Below are positions 1-6,416 of a stretch of 14,810 bases of DNA, one piece after another. The translations under genes were made by a program, and so were the position numbers. The notes under the pieces are model-generated. The model was not told the origin of the DNA. It did not search any database and saw only the letters and a program-made list of their open reading frames with translations. Within the stretch, counting starts at the first letter, position 1. Each line of letters starts with the position of its first letter. The stretch is from Paracoccaceae bacterium (GTDB taxonomy: Bacteria; Pseudomonadota; Alphaproteobacteria; Rhodobacterales; Rhodobacteraceae), in contig WFQA01000232.1 in NCBI GenBank assembly GCA_015487255.1, positions 1-14,810 of the forward strand. Reading direction: 5' to 3'.

Positions 1-943
1 ATATCGCATCATTCCGGCTGATCACCCCGGCTTTGGCGAGGTCAACATTGATGCGCAAAGCCGCCACGCTGCCGCGCTTGGCGGGTTGAGTATCAAGCAG
101 CCAGAGCTGGCCGTTATCAAGGGTGAATTCCACCTGAAACGCATCTCCAAACCCCTTGGAAAGCACCTGCCCATGGGCGCGGAGCTGGTCCTGAATGGTT
201 TTTGGCAGCGCCTCCAGCCCCTGCGCCTTGCGCCCGCCGATCAGGGCATCCTGCCCTTGGGATTGCGGCAAATACCGCCCCCAGAGCCTTGGCGCGCCGG
301 TTTTATCATCCACCATCTGTGCCACGCCAGAGCCGGTAATGCCCCGCCCGATGCCCAACGCCATGCGCTGGATGATCAACCCCATGCCGCTCTTGGCCGG
401 TGCGCCCTTGGCCTGTCGCAATATCCTGGCGGAGGGGCGGTTCCAGGCCCGGGCCATGTGCAGAATACAGGCCTTGAGCTGCGCCTCGGGGCTTTGCGGG
501 AAGTCTTCCTCCATCTCGGCCAGATAGCTGGCCTTGCAGCGCTTGACCCGCTCGAGGCCGTCGGGCATGTCGATGTCAAACGCCTCTGCCTCCAGACCGT
601 CCACGCTGAAAGCATAATTCTGGATGAAGCGGCGGTAGAGGCGGTGGGCCTCTTGCGCGCCCACATCGGGCAGGGTGCTGTCGCTGATACCGATATTGAG
701 GATCGCGGTTGGCCCGCCCCAATCGGGGTTGAGCGGCGAGGAGCGCAAGCTCAGCAAGCCTTTGAGCAGGGTTTTGGGAATGGCGGGCACCTGGCCGGTT
801 GCGGCGATCTCGGCCACGGCTTTGGCGCAAAGCACCACCCCCTCGGGCACCGGCAGGCCCAGCGCCGCCATTTTGGCCTGCCGACAGGCGCGCATACCGT
901 GCCGGGCAAGGTCAAGCTCGGTTTTGCCATCAAGGGGGATCAA
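1..943 (-). CDS. PPDK-like PEP/pyruvate-binding protein, N-terminal part (cut by left edge)
   Basis: The reading frame runs leftward off the window without a stop, so about 314 N-terminal residues are visible. They match the N-terminal ATP-binding region of pyruvate phosphate dikinase: LGLPVPEGVVL near residue 28, LLSLRSSPLNPDWGG near 62, then EFTLDNGQLWLLD and PAKRGSVAALRINVDLAKAGVI near the edge. The family makes PEP from pyruvate, ATP and phosphate, and a PPDK gene after glyS is familiar in Rhodobacterales. Several usual nucleotide-site residues differ: there is no GGKG lysine, LQTR reads LDTQ, and the DxE before FT reads QVE. Activity is therefore uncertain. I chose the TTG at 943 because GGAG lies 7 nt upstream and TTGA overlaps the stop of the mini-gene before it. 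An in-frame ATG at 1045 would add 34 residues that look unlike the family. Confidence 0.82.
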   Translation of the reverse strand, partial: MIPLDGKTELDLARHGMRACRQAKMAALGLPVPEGVVLCAKAVAEIAATGQVPAIPKTLLKGLLSLRSSPLNPDWGGPTAILNIGISDSTLPDVGAQEAHRLYRRFIQNYAFSVDGLEAEAFDIDMPDGLERVKRCKASYLAEMEEDFPQSPEAQLKACILHMARAWNRPSARILRQAKGAPAKSGMGLIIQRMALGIGRGITGSGVAQMVDDKTGAPRLWGRYLPQSQGQDALIGGRKAQGLEALPKTIQDQLRAHGQVLSKGFGDAFQVEFTLDNGQLWLLDTQPAKRGSVAALRINVDLAKAGVISRNDAI

Positions 944-1038
944 GGCTTCACTCCACGTTTTCGTTGCAGTGCAGCATAGAGCTTGCGCAGGCTTTGGCAA
1001 TGGGGAAAACCGCAGATATGGCGCTTGTGGCCAGCCAT
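940..1038 (-). CDS. 32-residue Cys/His-rich mini-protein between glyS and the PPDK-like gene
   Basis: An ATG frame of 32 codons ends in a TGA that overlaps the TTG start of the PPDK-like gene (TTGA, 940-943). This is the geometry of translational coupling. The peptide has a compact HxC-x4-C arrangement (RHICGFPHC at residues 6-14) and then a basic tail (LRKLYAALQRKRG). A small metal-binding or RNA-binding peptide is possible. I do not recognise a family. No clear Shine-Dalgarno precedes the ATG, and a 10-bp hairpin lies 3 bases upstream of it. The alternative is that this stretch is the N-terminus of a longer PPDK-like protein read in another frame from the ATG at 1045. Third-position composition does not decide between the two frames. 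Confidence 0.4.
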   Translation of the reverse strand: MAGHKRHICGFPHCQSLRKLYAALQRKRGVKP

Positions 1039-1041
1039 GGT

Positions 1042-1064
1042 GCATTTTGCCAAAGGCAAAATGC
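1042..1064. repeat. Perfect hairpin between glyS and the following genes
   Basis: GCATTTTGCC and GGCAAAATGC form a 10-bp perfect stem around a 3-base loop. A second inverted repeat, GCGCAGCG and CGCTGCGC (8 bp, loop 12), lies beside it at 1063-1090 and shares two bases, so the two folds compete. Both are in the 61-base gap after the glyS stop. There is no T-run on the minus strand, so this is not a textbook terminator. It could stabilise the glyS mRNA end, cause partial termination, or limit ribosome access to the next start codon. Confidence 0.6.
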
Positions 1065-1099
1065 GCAGCGGCGCCGTGGCCTCGCTGCGCTCGGCGGTC

Positions 1100-3313
1100 T
1101 TAGCCGCTGATCTCGGAAAACACCGCCACCTTGTGCATCACCTCACGGATCCGGTTGAGCAGGCAAAGCCGGTTGCGGCGCACCACGGCGCTATCGGCAT
1201 TGACCTGCACATCGTCAAAGAATGCATCAATCGGGGCGCGAAGCCCGGCCAGCGCCGCCATGGCACCGGCAATATCCTCAGCAACCAGTGCCGTTTCGAT
1301 CTGCGGGCCAGCCTCTGCCAGCGCGGCAAACAGCGCCTTCTCGGCAGGCTCCTCGGCAAACCTCACCTCCGGCGCGCCTTCATAGGCCACCCCATCCTTT
1401 TTCTCCTCAGCGCGCAGGATGTTGTTGGCGCGCTTATAGCCCTGCAACAGGTTTTCGCCGTCGTCACTGTTCAGAAAGGCCTGTAGCGCCTCGGCCCGCA
1501 TTACGAGCAGGGTGAGGTCATCATTGCCGGGCATTTTGAGGCAGGCGTCGATGACATCATGCCGGATGCCCTTGTCTTTGAGATAGACTTTGAGGCGGTC
1601 GTGGAAGAAGGCGAGGAGGTTGGCCGCCTTCATAAGAGAATTAAAGGTTTTTAGCTCATTTTCTTCAACGTTTGCAGAAAAGAATTTGGCTCCATATCCT
1701 TGCATAACCTCAGTTAGCATTATCTTGTTTACTGATTTTTCAAGAAGGACCTGAATTTCATCCGCTTTTTCTATAAAATCTCGATGTTTTAATTCGAAAT
1801 CCATTTTGATAATTAATCTCGCAAAAAGCATCCTTGAATCAATCCGAACCTCATTCTCCAACACCAGCCGAATAACCCCCAGCGCGGCCCTGCGCAAAGC
1901 AAACGGGTCTTTGCTGCCCGTCGGCTTCTCGTCAATCGCCCAGAAGCCCGTCAGGGTGTCTATCTTATCGGCCAGCGCCACGGCCACCGAGACCGGCTCG
2001 CTTGGCACAACATCGCTTGGCCCCAGCGGCTGCCAGTGTTGCTCGCAGGCATTGGCGACCTCGGCAGGCAGCCCCGCCTTTTCAGCATAATACCGCCCCA
2101 TCAGCCCTTGCAGCTCGGGGAATTCATAGACCATCTCGCTCATCAGGTCGGCCTTGCAAATCTCCGCCGCCTGCCCTGCCAGATCAGCACCCGCGCCAAC
2201 CATCGGGGCAATCTCGCTGGCCAGCGCCGCAATCCGCGCCACCCGCTCGGCTTGGGTGCCGAGCTTGTTGTGGAAGGTCACGTTGGCCAGCTTGGCCGCC
2301 ATATCCGAAAGCGGCACCCGCAGGTCATTCTCCCAGAAGAATTTCGCATCGGACAACCGCGCAAACAGCACCTTCTGGTTGCCCGCCAAAATTGTCGCGC
2401 CGCCATCGGCGGTTTCGCGGTTAGCCACCGTAATAAATTTCTCGATCCGGCCAGATTTCGGGTTCCGCACAGAAAAAAACTTCTGATGCTCCCGCATCGA
2501 GCTTTGCAGCACCTCCGGCGGCAGTTCAAAGAAATCCTCGGCAATATCGCCCATCAGCACAACGGGCCACTCTACCAAGCCCGCCACCTCGGCCAATAGC
2601 CCACGATCTTCAACCACCTCAAGCCCCTGCGCAAAAGCCCCGTTGGTGGCATCATGCCAAATCATCGAAGCCCGCTCGGCAGGGTCCAGCATCACATAGG
2701 CCGCCTTCAGCTTGGCCTCATAATCCTCAAAGCCGGTCACGCTAAACCGCCCCGCCCCCATAAACCGATGCCCCTCGGTGCTGTCGCCCACAGGCACATC
2801 CACCGAAACAGGCACAACCTGTACCTCTTCCAATTTTCCTAAAATACTCAAAACCGAATGCAAAGGCCGCACCCAGCGCATCTGGCAAGCACCCCAGCGC
2901 ATCGACTTGGGCCACGGGAATTTTCGGATCACCTCCGACACAACGTCCGAAATCACCTCGCCTGCCATCCGCCCGGGCCTGGTAATTTCGGCCACATAAA
3001 TCTCGCCCTTTTTATCGGCCTTGACCAGCAGATCATCGCGGCTGACCCCCGCCCCGCGCAAAAACCCTTCAATCGCTTTATCCGGCGCGCCAACCCGCGG
3101 CCCCTTGCGCTCTTCACGCAGGGTCGGGGATTGCTCAAGCAGCCCGCAGATGTTTAGGCAAAGCCGGCGGGGCGTGGTAAACACGGCCGCGCTTTCATAG
3201 GTGATGCCCGCCTCGACCAGCCCGTTGGTGACCAGCCGCTGCAAATCCTCTCCGGCGCGCTTTTGCATCCGCGCCGGGATTTCCTCACTAAACAGCTCGA
3301 GCAAATAATCCAT
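1100..3313 (-). CDS. glyS: Glycyl-tRNA synthetase beta subunit
   Basis: This 737-residue protein is the beta subunit of the alpha2beta2 bacterial glycyl-tRNA synthetase, the cytoplasmic enzyme that charges tRNA-Gly. Visible family features are LLELFSEEIPARMQ at residues 4-17, VFTTPRRL at 44-51, REHQKFF at 274-280, MGRYYAEKAG at 405-414 and KDPFALRRAALGV at 468-480. The C-terminal tRNA-binding part contains HDVIDACL and ends in an anticodon-binding region with LLNRIREVMHKVAVFSEI. The length is normal for the group. The ATG is 3 nt after the stop of the DUF6446-type gene, and AGGAA lies within that gene's last codons, so the two are probably coupled. Residues about 485-565 are encoded by DNA of only about 35% GC (83 of 240 by hand count, 1621-1860), unlike the rest, although the frame is intact. 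Confidence 0.97.
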   Translation of the reverse strand: MDYLLELFSEEIPARMQKRAGEDLQRLVTNGLVEAGITYESAAVFTTPRRLCLNICGLLEQSPTLREERKGPRVGAPDKAIEGFLRGAGVSRDDLLVKADKKGEIYVAEITRPGRMAGEVISDVVSEVIRKFPWPKSMRWGACQMRWVRPLHSVLSILGKLEEVQVVPVSVDVPVGDSTEGHRFMGAGRFSVTGFEDYEAKLKAAYVMLDPAERASMIWHDATNGAFAQGLEVVEDRGLLAEVAGLVEWPVVLMGDIAEDFFELPPEVLQSSMREHQKFFSVRNPKSGRIEKFITVANRETADGGATILAGNQKVLFARLSDAKFFWENDLRVPLSDMAAKLANVTFHNKLGTQAERVARIAALASEIAPMVGAGADLAGQAAEICKADLMSEMVYEFPELQGLMGRYYAEKAGLPAEVANACEQHWQPLGPSDVVPSEPVSVAVALADKIDTLTGFWAIDEKPTGSKDPFALRRAALGVIRLVLENEVRIDSRMLFARLIIKMDFELKHRDFIEKADEIQVLLEKSVNKIMLTEVMQGYGAKFFSANVEENELKTFNSLMKAANLLAFFHDRLKVYLKDKGIRHDVIDACLKMPGNDDLTLLVMRAEALQAFLNSDDGENLLQGYKRANNILRAEEKKDGVAYEGAPEVRFAEEPAEKALFAALAEAGPQIETALVAEDIAGAMAALAGLRAPIDAFFDDVQVNADSAVVRRNRLCLLNRIREVMHKVAVFSEISG

Positions 3314-3316
3314 GCT

Positions 3317-3757
3317 TTATTCCTGATATTTATCGTTGAGCTGGCGCCACTGATAGGCGCGGCCATCAGGGTAAACCGCCACCATCAGGTCCATGCCGTC
3401 TTTTTCCTCTTTCTCGGCCAGATAGGCCACTGCCGCACCGGCTTGCAGATCAAGGGTAATGCGCTCGGCGTCATAGCAATCAAACCATGGCGGCGGGGTC
3501 AGGGGTGTGGCGGCGTCGGTCAGTTCCAGCCCTTCGAAATCGGCTGTGTCCACGCTGAAGCAGCCGCGCATTTTCAGGTTGGAGGATGTGGCATCGATGC
3601 CGACATAATCCTCCACATCAATCACACGCTCCTGCACCGTGATCGAGGTGATATCCGTCACATCGGTATAATAGTAATAATACTGGAAATAATAGAGCGC
3701 CGCCCCAAAGATCAGAGGGAAGCCAAACAGGCCAAAGGCTACGATTTTTCCGGTCAT
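3317..3757 (-). CDS. Membrane-anchored DUF6446-type protein between glyQ and glyS
   Basis: The 146-residue protein has one N-terminal hydrophobic segment (about residues 4-25) followed by an unusual Tyr run (YYFQYYYYY, 22-30). The soluble part has two cysteines, C66 and C94, the latter in PPWFDCYDAE, and a C-terminal stretch MVAVYPDGRAYQWRQLND. From memory this is the pattern of DUF6446 proteins that sit between glyQ and glyS in Rhodobacteraceae. Their function is not known to me. The topology suggests a small inner-membrane anchor with a periplasmic domain and perhaps a C66-C94 disulfide. The start at 3757 has AGGA 8 nt upstream, and its ATG overlaps the TAA of the 33-codon mini-gene by one base. 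A longer in-frame reading extends into glyQ and is not credible. Confidence 0.85.
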   Translation of the reverse strand: MTGKIVAFGLFGFPLIFGAALYYFQYYYYYTDVTDITSITVQERVIDVEDYVGIDATSSNLKMRGCFSVDTADFEGLELTDAATPLTPPPWFDCYDAERITLDLQAGAAVAYLAEKEEKDGMDLMVAVYPDGRAYQWRQLNDKYQE

Positions 3758-3858
3758 TATATCATTCCTAGATAGGTGAGTGCTGCTTGTTGAAAGGGCA
3801 CCGGCAAGGCCAGCGCACCAGGCATGGCGATAATCGCGAAAAGCCCGAAAGCGCTCAT
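3757..3858 (-). CDS. 33-residue hydrophobic mini-protein between glyQ and the DUF6446-type gene
   Basis: A 33-codon frame starts in an ATGA overlap with the glyQ stop and ends in a TAATG overlap with the next gene, so it fills the gap exactly. A GGAG lies 7 nt before its ATG, inside the glyQ 3' end. The peptide is hydrophobic over residues 3-20 (AFGLFAIIAMPGALALPV), then PFQQAALTYLGMI. It could be a very short membrane peptide or a leader-like coupling peptide that keeps ribosomes moving from glyQ to the DUF6446-type gene. I recognise no family. The double stop/start overlap, good ribosome site and membrane-like composition are the support. Whether the product itself matters is unknown. Confidence 0.6.
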   Translation of the reverse strand: MSAFGLFAIIAMPGALALPVPFQQAALTYLGMI

Positions 3859-4766
3859 ACCTCAGCTCCTTCAGCCATGACATAGGCATCTGCACACATC
3901 TTGGTGAGGGCGCGCACCCGACCAATATAGGCCTGGCGCTCGGTCACCGAAATAACCCCGCGCGCATCGAGCAGGTTGAAAACATGGCTGGCCTTGATTG
4001 CCTGGTCATAGGCGGGGTGGGCCATGATAATCTCGCGGCCGGTTTTGGGGTCTTTCGCGGGCTGCGCCAGAATATGGGCGCATTCGCTTTCGGCATCCTC
4101 AAAATGCTTCAGCAGCATATCGGTATCGGCCACATCAAAATTCCAGCGCGAATATTCAGCTTCGGTCTGCCGGAAGATATCGCCATAGCTGAGCGGGGTG
4201 GGCGCATCAGGGGCGTTGAACGGCATATCCATCACATGGTCCACCCCCAGCACATACATCGCGAGGCGCTCCAGCCCGTAGGTCAGCTCGCCCGAGACCG
4301 GGGCGCAATCCATGCCCGCCACCTGCTGGAAATAGGTAAACTGGCTGACCTCCATCCCGTCACACCACACCTCCCAGCCAAGGCCCCAGGCGCCAAGGGT
4401 GGGGGATTCCCAGTCATCTTCCACAAAGCGGATATCGTGCAGCGCCATGTCTATCCCGATCGCCTCAAGGCTGCCGAGATAAAGCGCCTGCAAATCCGGC
4501 GGGCTTGGTTTGATTATCACCTGAAACTGGTAATAATGCTGCATGCGGTTGGGGTTTTCGCCGTAGCGGCCATCGGTGGGCCGCCGGCAGGGCTGCACAT
4601 AGGCCGCCGACCAGGGCTTGCCGCCAAGGCTGCGCAGGGTGGTGGCGGGGTGGAACGTGCCGGCGCCGACCTCCATATCATAGGGCTGCAATATCGCGCA
4701 GCCCTGCCCGGCCCAATAGGCCTGCAGGCGCAAAATGATATCCTGAAAGGATCGTGGTTTTCCCAT
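3855..4766 (-). CDS. glyQ: Glycyl-tRNA synthetase alpha subunit
   Basis: The 303-residue protein is the catalytic alpha subunit of the tetrameric glycyl-tRNA synthetase, a class II aminoacyl-tRNA synthetase. It is very well conserved: PRSFQDIILRLQAYWAGQGC at residues 4-23, then QPYDMEVGAGTFHPATTLR, PCRRPTDGRYGENPNR, FVEDDWESPTLGAWGLGWEV, GMEVSQFTYFQQ and GELTYGLERLAMYVLGV. The C-terminus carries the usual helical part (HPAYDQAIKASHVFNLLDARG). The ATG at 4766 gives the family's normal N-terminus. A TTG at 4799 in the same frame is rejected because it lies inside the likely -10 box. The gene is first in the operon and overlaps the next mini-gene by ATGA. Confidence 0.97.
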   Translation of the reverse strand: MGKPRSFQDIILRLQAYWAGQGCAILQPYDMEVGAGTFHPATTLRSLGGKPWSAAYVQPCRRPTDGRYGENPNRMQHYYQFQVIIKPSPPDLQALYLGSLEAIGIDMALHDIRFVEDDWESPTLGAWGLGWEVWCDGMEVSQFTYFQQVAGMDCAPVSGELTYGLERLAMYVLGVDHVMDMPFNAPDAPTPLSYGDIFRQTEAEYSRWNFDVADTDMLLKHFEDAESECAHILAQPAKDPKTGREIIMAHPAYDQAIKASHVFNLLDARGVISVTERQAYIGRVRALTKMCADAYVMAEGAEV

Positions 4767-4795
4767 AGGCTCGGCCCCGTGCAAATCTTTGCCCC

Positions 4796-4824
4796 TCAAT
4801 AGGGGGTTGGAGGGGGGGGGTCAA
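4796..4824 (-). promoter_or_regulatory. Likely promoter of the glyQ operon, with a C9 run in the spacer
   Basis: On the minus strand TTGACC (4824-4819) and TATTGA (4801-4796) are separated by 17 bases, a good sigma-70-type match. The spacer begins within a run of nine C (G on the plus strand, 4812-4820). Transcription would begin about 22 nt before the glyQ ATG. Slippage in the run would change the -35/-10 spacing. No other candidate in the 168-base gap is as good. Confidence 0.55.
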
Positions 4825-4934
4825 TCGGGCAAGGCATTCCTTTTGCGCGTTTGATGGCCCGGTTATGAGACTTTTTTGGCGCAGGGCATTTGGTGGCCAG
4901 CCCGGGAGCGCGTTTATTGCTATGCTGCCCGACC

Positions 4935-5258
4935 TCACACCTCCCGCTTCACATAGCGCGATGCACTGGCAAATATATTCCCGACCCGTGCGATTTTTAC
5001 ATTGCTGCGGTCCAGGGCATATCCCCGCGCCTCCATGATCTGGCGCGCCATATGGCCGATCATCTGCTTGATCCGGTCGCGCCTGATCTCAGGCCCGAAA
5101 CGTTGCAGCAGGAAGGGTGAAAGCGGCTCAACGGCGGGGCGGGAGAGATAGCTGGCGGTTTCCATCCGGATCACATTTTCCCGCTCGTTCAGAAAATCCC
5201 AAATATCCTGCCCGCCCTGATCCCTGAAGGTGCTGGCAAATTTATCCGGCCGATACAT
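4935..5258 (-). CDS. Unrecognised 107-residue protein
   Basis: The protein is soluble and polar, with no signal peptide or membrane segment. It opens with MYRPDKFASTFRDQGGQDIW, is charged and probably helical in the middle (LNERENVIRMETASYL), and has a C-terminal stretch IKQMIGHMARQIMEARGYAL and then SNVKIARVGNIFASASRYV. I recall similar small proteins in accessory regions of alphaproteobacteria but cannot name a family or function. A DNA-binding role would fit a gene with a palindrome at its promoter, but no helix-turn-helix is certain. The ATG at 5258 has GGAG 8 nt upstream in the last of three tandem repeats. It is co-directional with glyQ, 168 bases away, and apparently separately transcribed. 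Confidence 0.75.
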   Translation of the reverse strand: MYRPDKFASTFRDQGGQDIWDFLNERENVIRMETASYLSRPAVEPLSPFLLQRFGPEIRRDRIKQMIGHMARQIMEARGYALDRSNVKIARVGNIFASASRYVKREV

Positions 5259-5261
5259 TAT

Positions 5262-5288
5262 ACATTCTCCACATTCTCCACATTCTCA
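5262..5288. repeat. Three tandem 9-base units carrying the Shine-Dalgarno of the 107-codon gene
   Basis: On the plus strand ACATTCTCC occurs at 5262-5270 and 5271-5279, with ACATTCTCA at 5280-5288. Read on the minus strand, each unit is GGAGAATGT (the farthest one TGAGAATGT), so the GGAG ribosome site and an ATG are repeated upstream of the real start. The nearest unit gives the working spacing of 8 nt. Each unit is nine bases, so a change in copy number would keep the frame of any upstream start. Confidence 0.85.
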
Positions 5289-5300
5289 ACTGCCTCTTAG

Positions 5301-5346
5301 CCCACCTCTGTAGACATGTCATATATGACATGTCTACAGAGGTGGG
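5301..5346. promoter_or_regulatory. Perfect 46-bp palindrome, probable operator
   Basis: The left arm 5301-5323 (CCCACCTCTGTAGACATGTC then ATA) is the exact reverse complement of 5324-5346, with no loop. Symmetry stops at both outer edges. Each arm contains the smaller palindrome GACATGTC (5313-5320 and 5327-5334), so two symmetric sites lie 14 bases apart centre to centre. It covers the probable -10 box and most of the promoter region of the 107-codon gene. That placement suggests a repressor-binding site. An origin as abutting inverted ends of a lost mobile element cannot be excluded. Confidence 0.7.
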
Positions 5347-5350
5347 TCAA
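5322..5350 (-). promoter_or_regulatory. Likely promoter of the 107-codon gene, embedded in the palindrome
   Basis: On the minus strand TTGACC (5350-5345) and CATATA (5327-5322) are 17 bases apart. The -10 box lies at the centre of the 46-bp palindrome and the -35 box crosses its outer edge. Symmetry does not create an equal promoter on the plus strand, because the TTGA part lies outside the palindrome. The transcript would have a leader of about 57 nt containing the three SD repeats. Confidence 0.5.
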
Positions 5351-5857
5351 TATTCTACGAAAAAGGTAACTGGTGATTGCCTGCAAATAGAGTACAATCC
5401 GAAAAAGCGGGAACCAGATTTCAAAAACAGCTACGCATGAAAACAAATGGCTGGATCCGCTCAGCCGATTCAAATAATAATCACGACGCACGCCCTGCTG
5501 GCCGAAACCCATGAAGAACAGGTGCGGTTGCCCGCCCCCGCAACCATTTCCATCAAACAGCCCGAGGCAAGCGCATCACCTTCTAAAGCGTCTCCAGATC
5601 ATATTGAATCGCAATGGAGCTCCCATTTGTGATTCATCTTATTGCGGATGAGCGCGAATGCACCCGGGTGAAGAAGGCCCGCCACACACTGCAACAAAGA
5701 GGCCTGCGGCTGCTGGTTCCTCTATCTGTGCTCCCAATAGCCCCGGCCTGAACCCCTTTGAGAATGCTTCCGGTCACTCACAAAGCTTCACCTTTTCGTG
5801 GCAGCGCTGGACCAAAACCGACCGGCGGCGTACTTTCTTCTGCAAAAGGAGAAGGCC
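5347..5857. other. About 510 bases without a convincing gene
   Basis: Frames of 61 codons (5447-5632, plus), 67 codons (5658-5861, plus) and 71 codons (5297-5512, minus) are open, but none has a credible ribosome site or recognisable product, and the last runs through the palindrome. The first part, to about 5480, is more AT-rich than the flanks. A weak inverted repeat, TGAATC (5605-5610) and GATTCA (5631-5636), encloses ATGGAGCTCCCAT. The stretch may contain decayed genes. I see no tRNA or intact insertion sequence. Confidence 0.5.
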
Positions 5858-6301
5858 ATGATCACCAGACGCACAACAATTCTGAGTATGTTTGCCATGC
5901 TTGCCACACCCGCCTTTGCTGCCCGCCCGCAGATTTTCACCAACGCAGATGGGCAAGCCGCCAGCGGCTATGATGTGACCAGCTATTTCACCACGGGTCA
6001 GCCCCAACCCGGCCTTGCCGATTTCAGCATCGAATGGATGGGGGCGAATTGGCTTTTCGCCTCCGCCGAAAACCGCGATTTGTTTGCCGCCAACCCAGAG
6101 AATTACGCCCCGCAATATGGCGGCCACTGCGCTTATGCCGCTTCCAAAAACGCGCGGGCCAGTTCGGTGCCAGAGGCCTGGACGGTGGTTGACGGCAAGC
6201 TTTATCTCAACTTCAGCCTTGGGGTGCGGGCGCGCTGGCGGCAGGATATTCCGGGCAATATCGCACTGGCGGATGGTTTCTGGCCCGGGCTGCATGGCTG
6301 A
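5858..6301 (+). CDS. Exported YHS-domain protein (Cys form of the YHS (seleno)protein family)
   Basis: The 147-residue protein begins with a signal peptide (residues 1-21, cleavage probably after TPAFA). TRRTTIL gives it a loose twin-arginine look. A YHS-like domain follows: GYDVTSYFTTGQPQPG at 37-52, FSIEWMGANWLFASAENRDL at 56-75 and YAPQYGGHCAYAASKN at 83-98. C91 occupies the position that is Cys or selenocysteine in this family. The ending VVDGKLYLNFSLGVRARW is also typical. YHS domains are thought to bind metal, but the role of this periplasmic family is not established. The ATG at 5858 has AGGAG 6 nt upstream; a longer in-frame start at 5798 would bury the signal peptide. The gene stands alone, facing the metallopeptidase-like gene. 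Confidence 0.88.
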   Translation: MITRRTTILSMFAMLATPAFAARPQIFTNADGQAASGYDVTSYFTTGQPQPGLADFSIEWMGANWLFASAENRDLFAANPENYAPQYGGHCAYAASKNARASSVPEAWTVVDGKLYLNFSLGVRARWRQDIPGNIALADGFWPGLHG

Positions 6302-6304
6302 ATT

Positions 6305-6350
6305 CCGCTCACATTTGCTTGAGCGGGGTTAAATTCTGCCAAACCCCGCT
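6305..6350 (+). other. Two mutually exclusive hairpins after the YHS gene
   Basis: CCGCTCA (6305-6311) can pair with TGAGCGG (6320-6326), and AGCGGGGTT (6322-6330) can pair with AACCCCGCT (6342-6350). The two folds share bases 6322-6326, so only one can form at a time. The first begins 4 bases after the stop codon. Neither is followed by a clear T-run. They may be a mRNA 3' end structure, or a switch-like fold ahead of the strong terminator at 6417. Confidence 0.45.
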
Positions 6351-6416
6351 TAAATATAGATGGAAGCAAGAACTGGAACACTCTGCTTCTGATTACTGTC
6401 CCTCGTTCCGACTATA

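Noticed and set aside
86..979. Open plus-strand frame of 297 codons
   Set aside because: It is antisense to the PPDK-like gene, whose product has recognisable family motifs; the plus-strand product has none.
3984..4802. Open plus-strand frame of 272 codons
   Set aside because: It is antisense to glyQ, which is certain. Long antisense frames are common in GC-rich genes.
5301..5346. LuxR-type or SOS box
   Set aside because: The spacing of CTGTAGA and TCTACAG is too wide for a 20-bp lux box, and there is no GTTC-N7-GTTC for an alphaproteobacterial LexA site.
5297..5512. Minus-strand frame of 71 codons through the palindrome
   Set aside because: No ribosome site, no recognisable product, and its end is made only of palindrome sequence.
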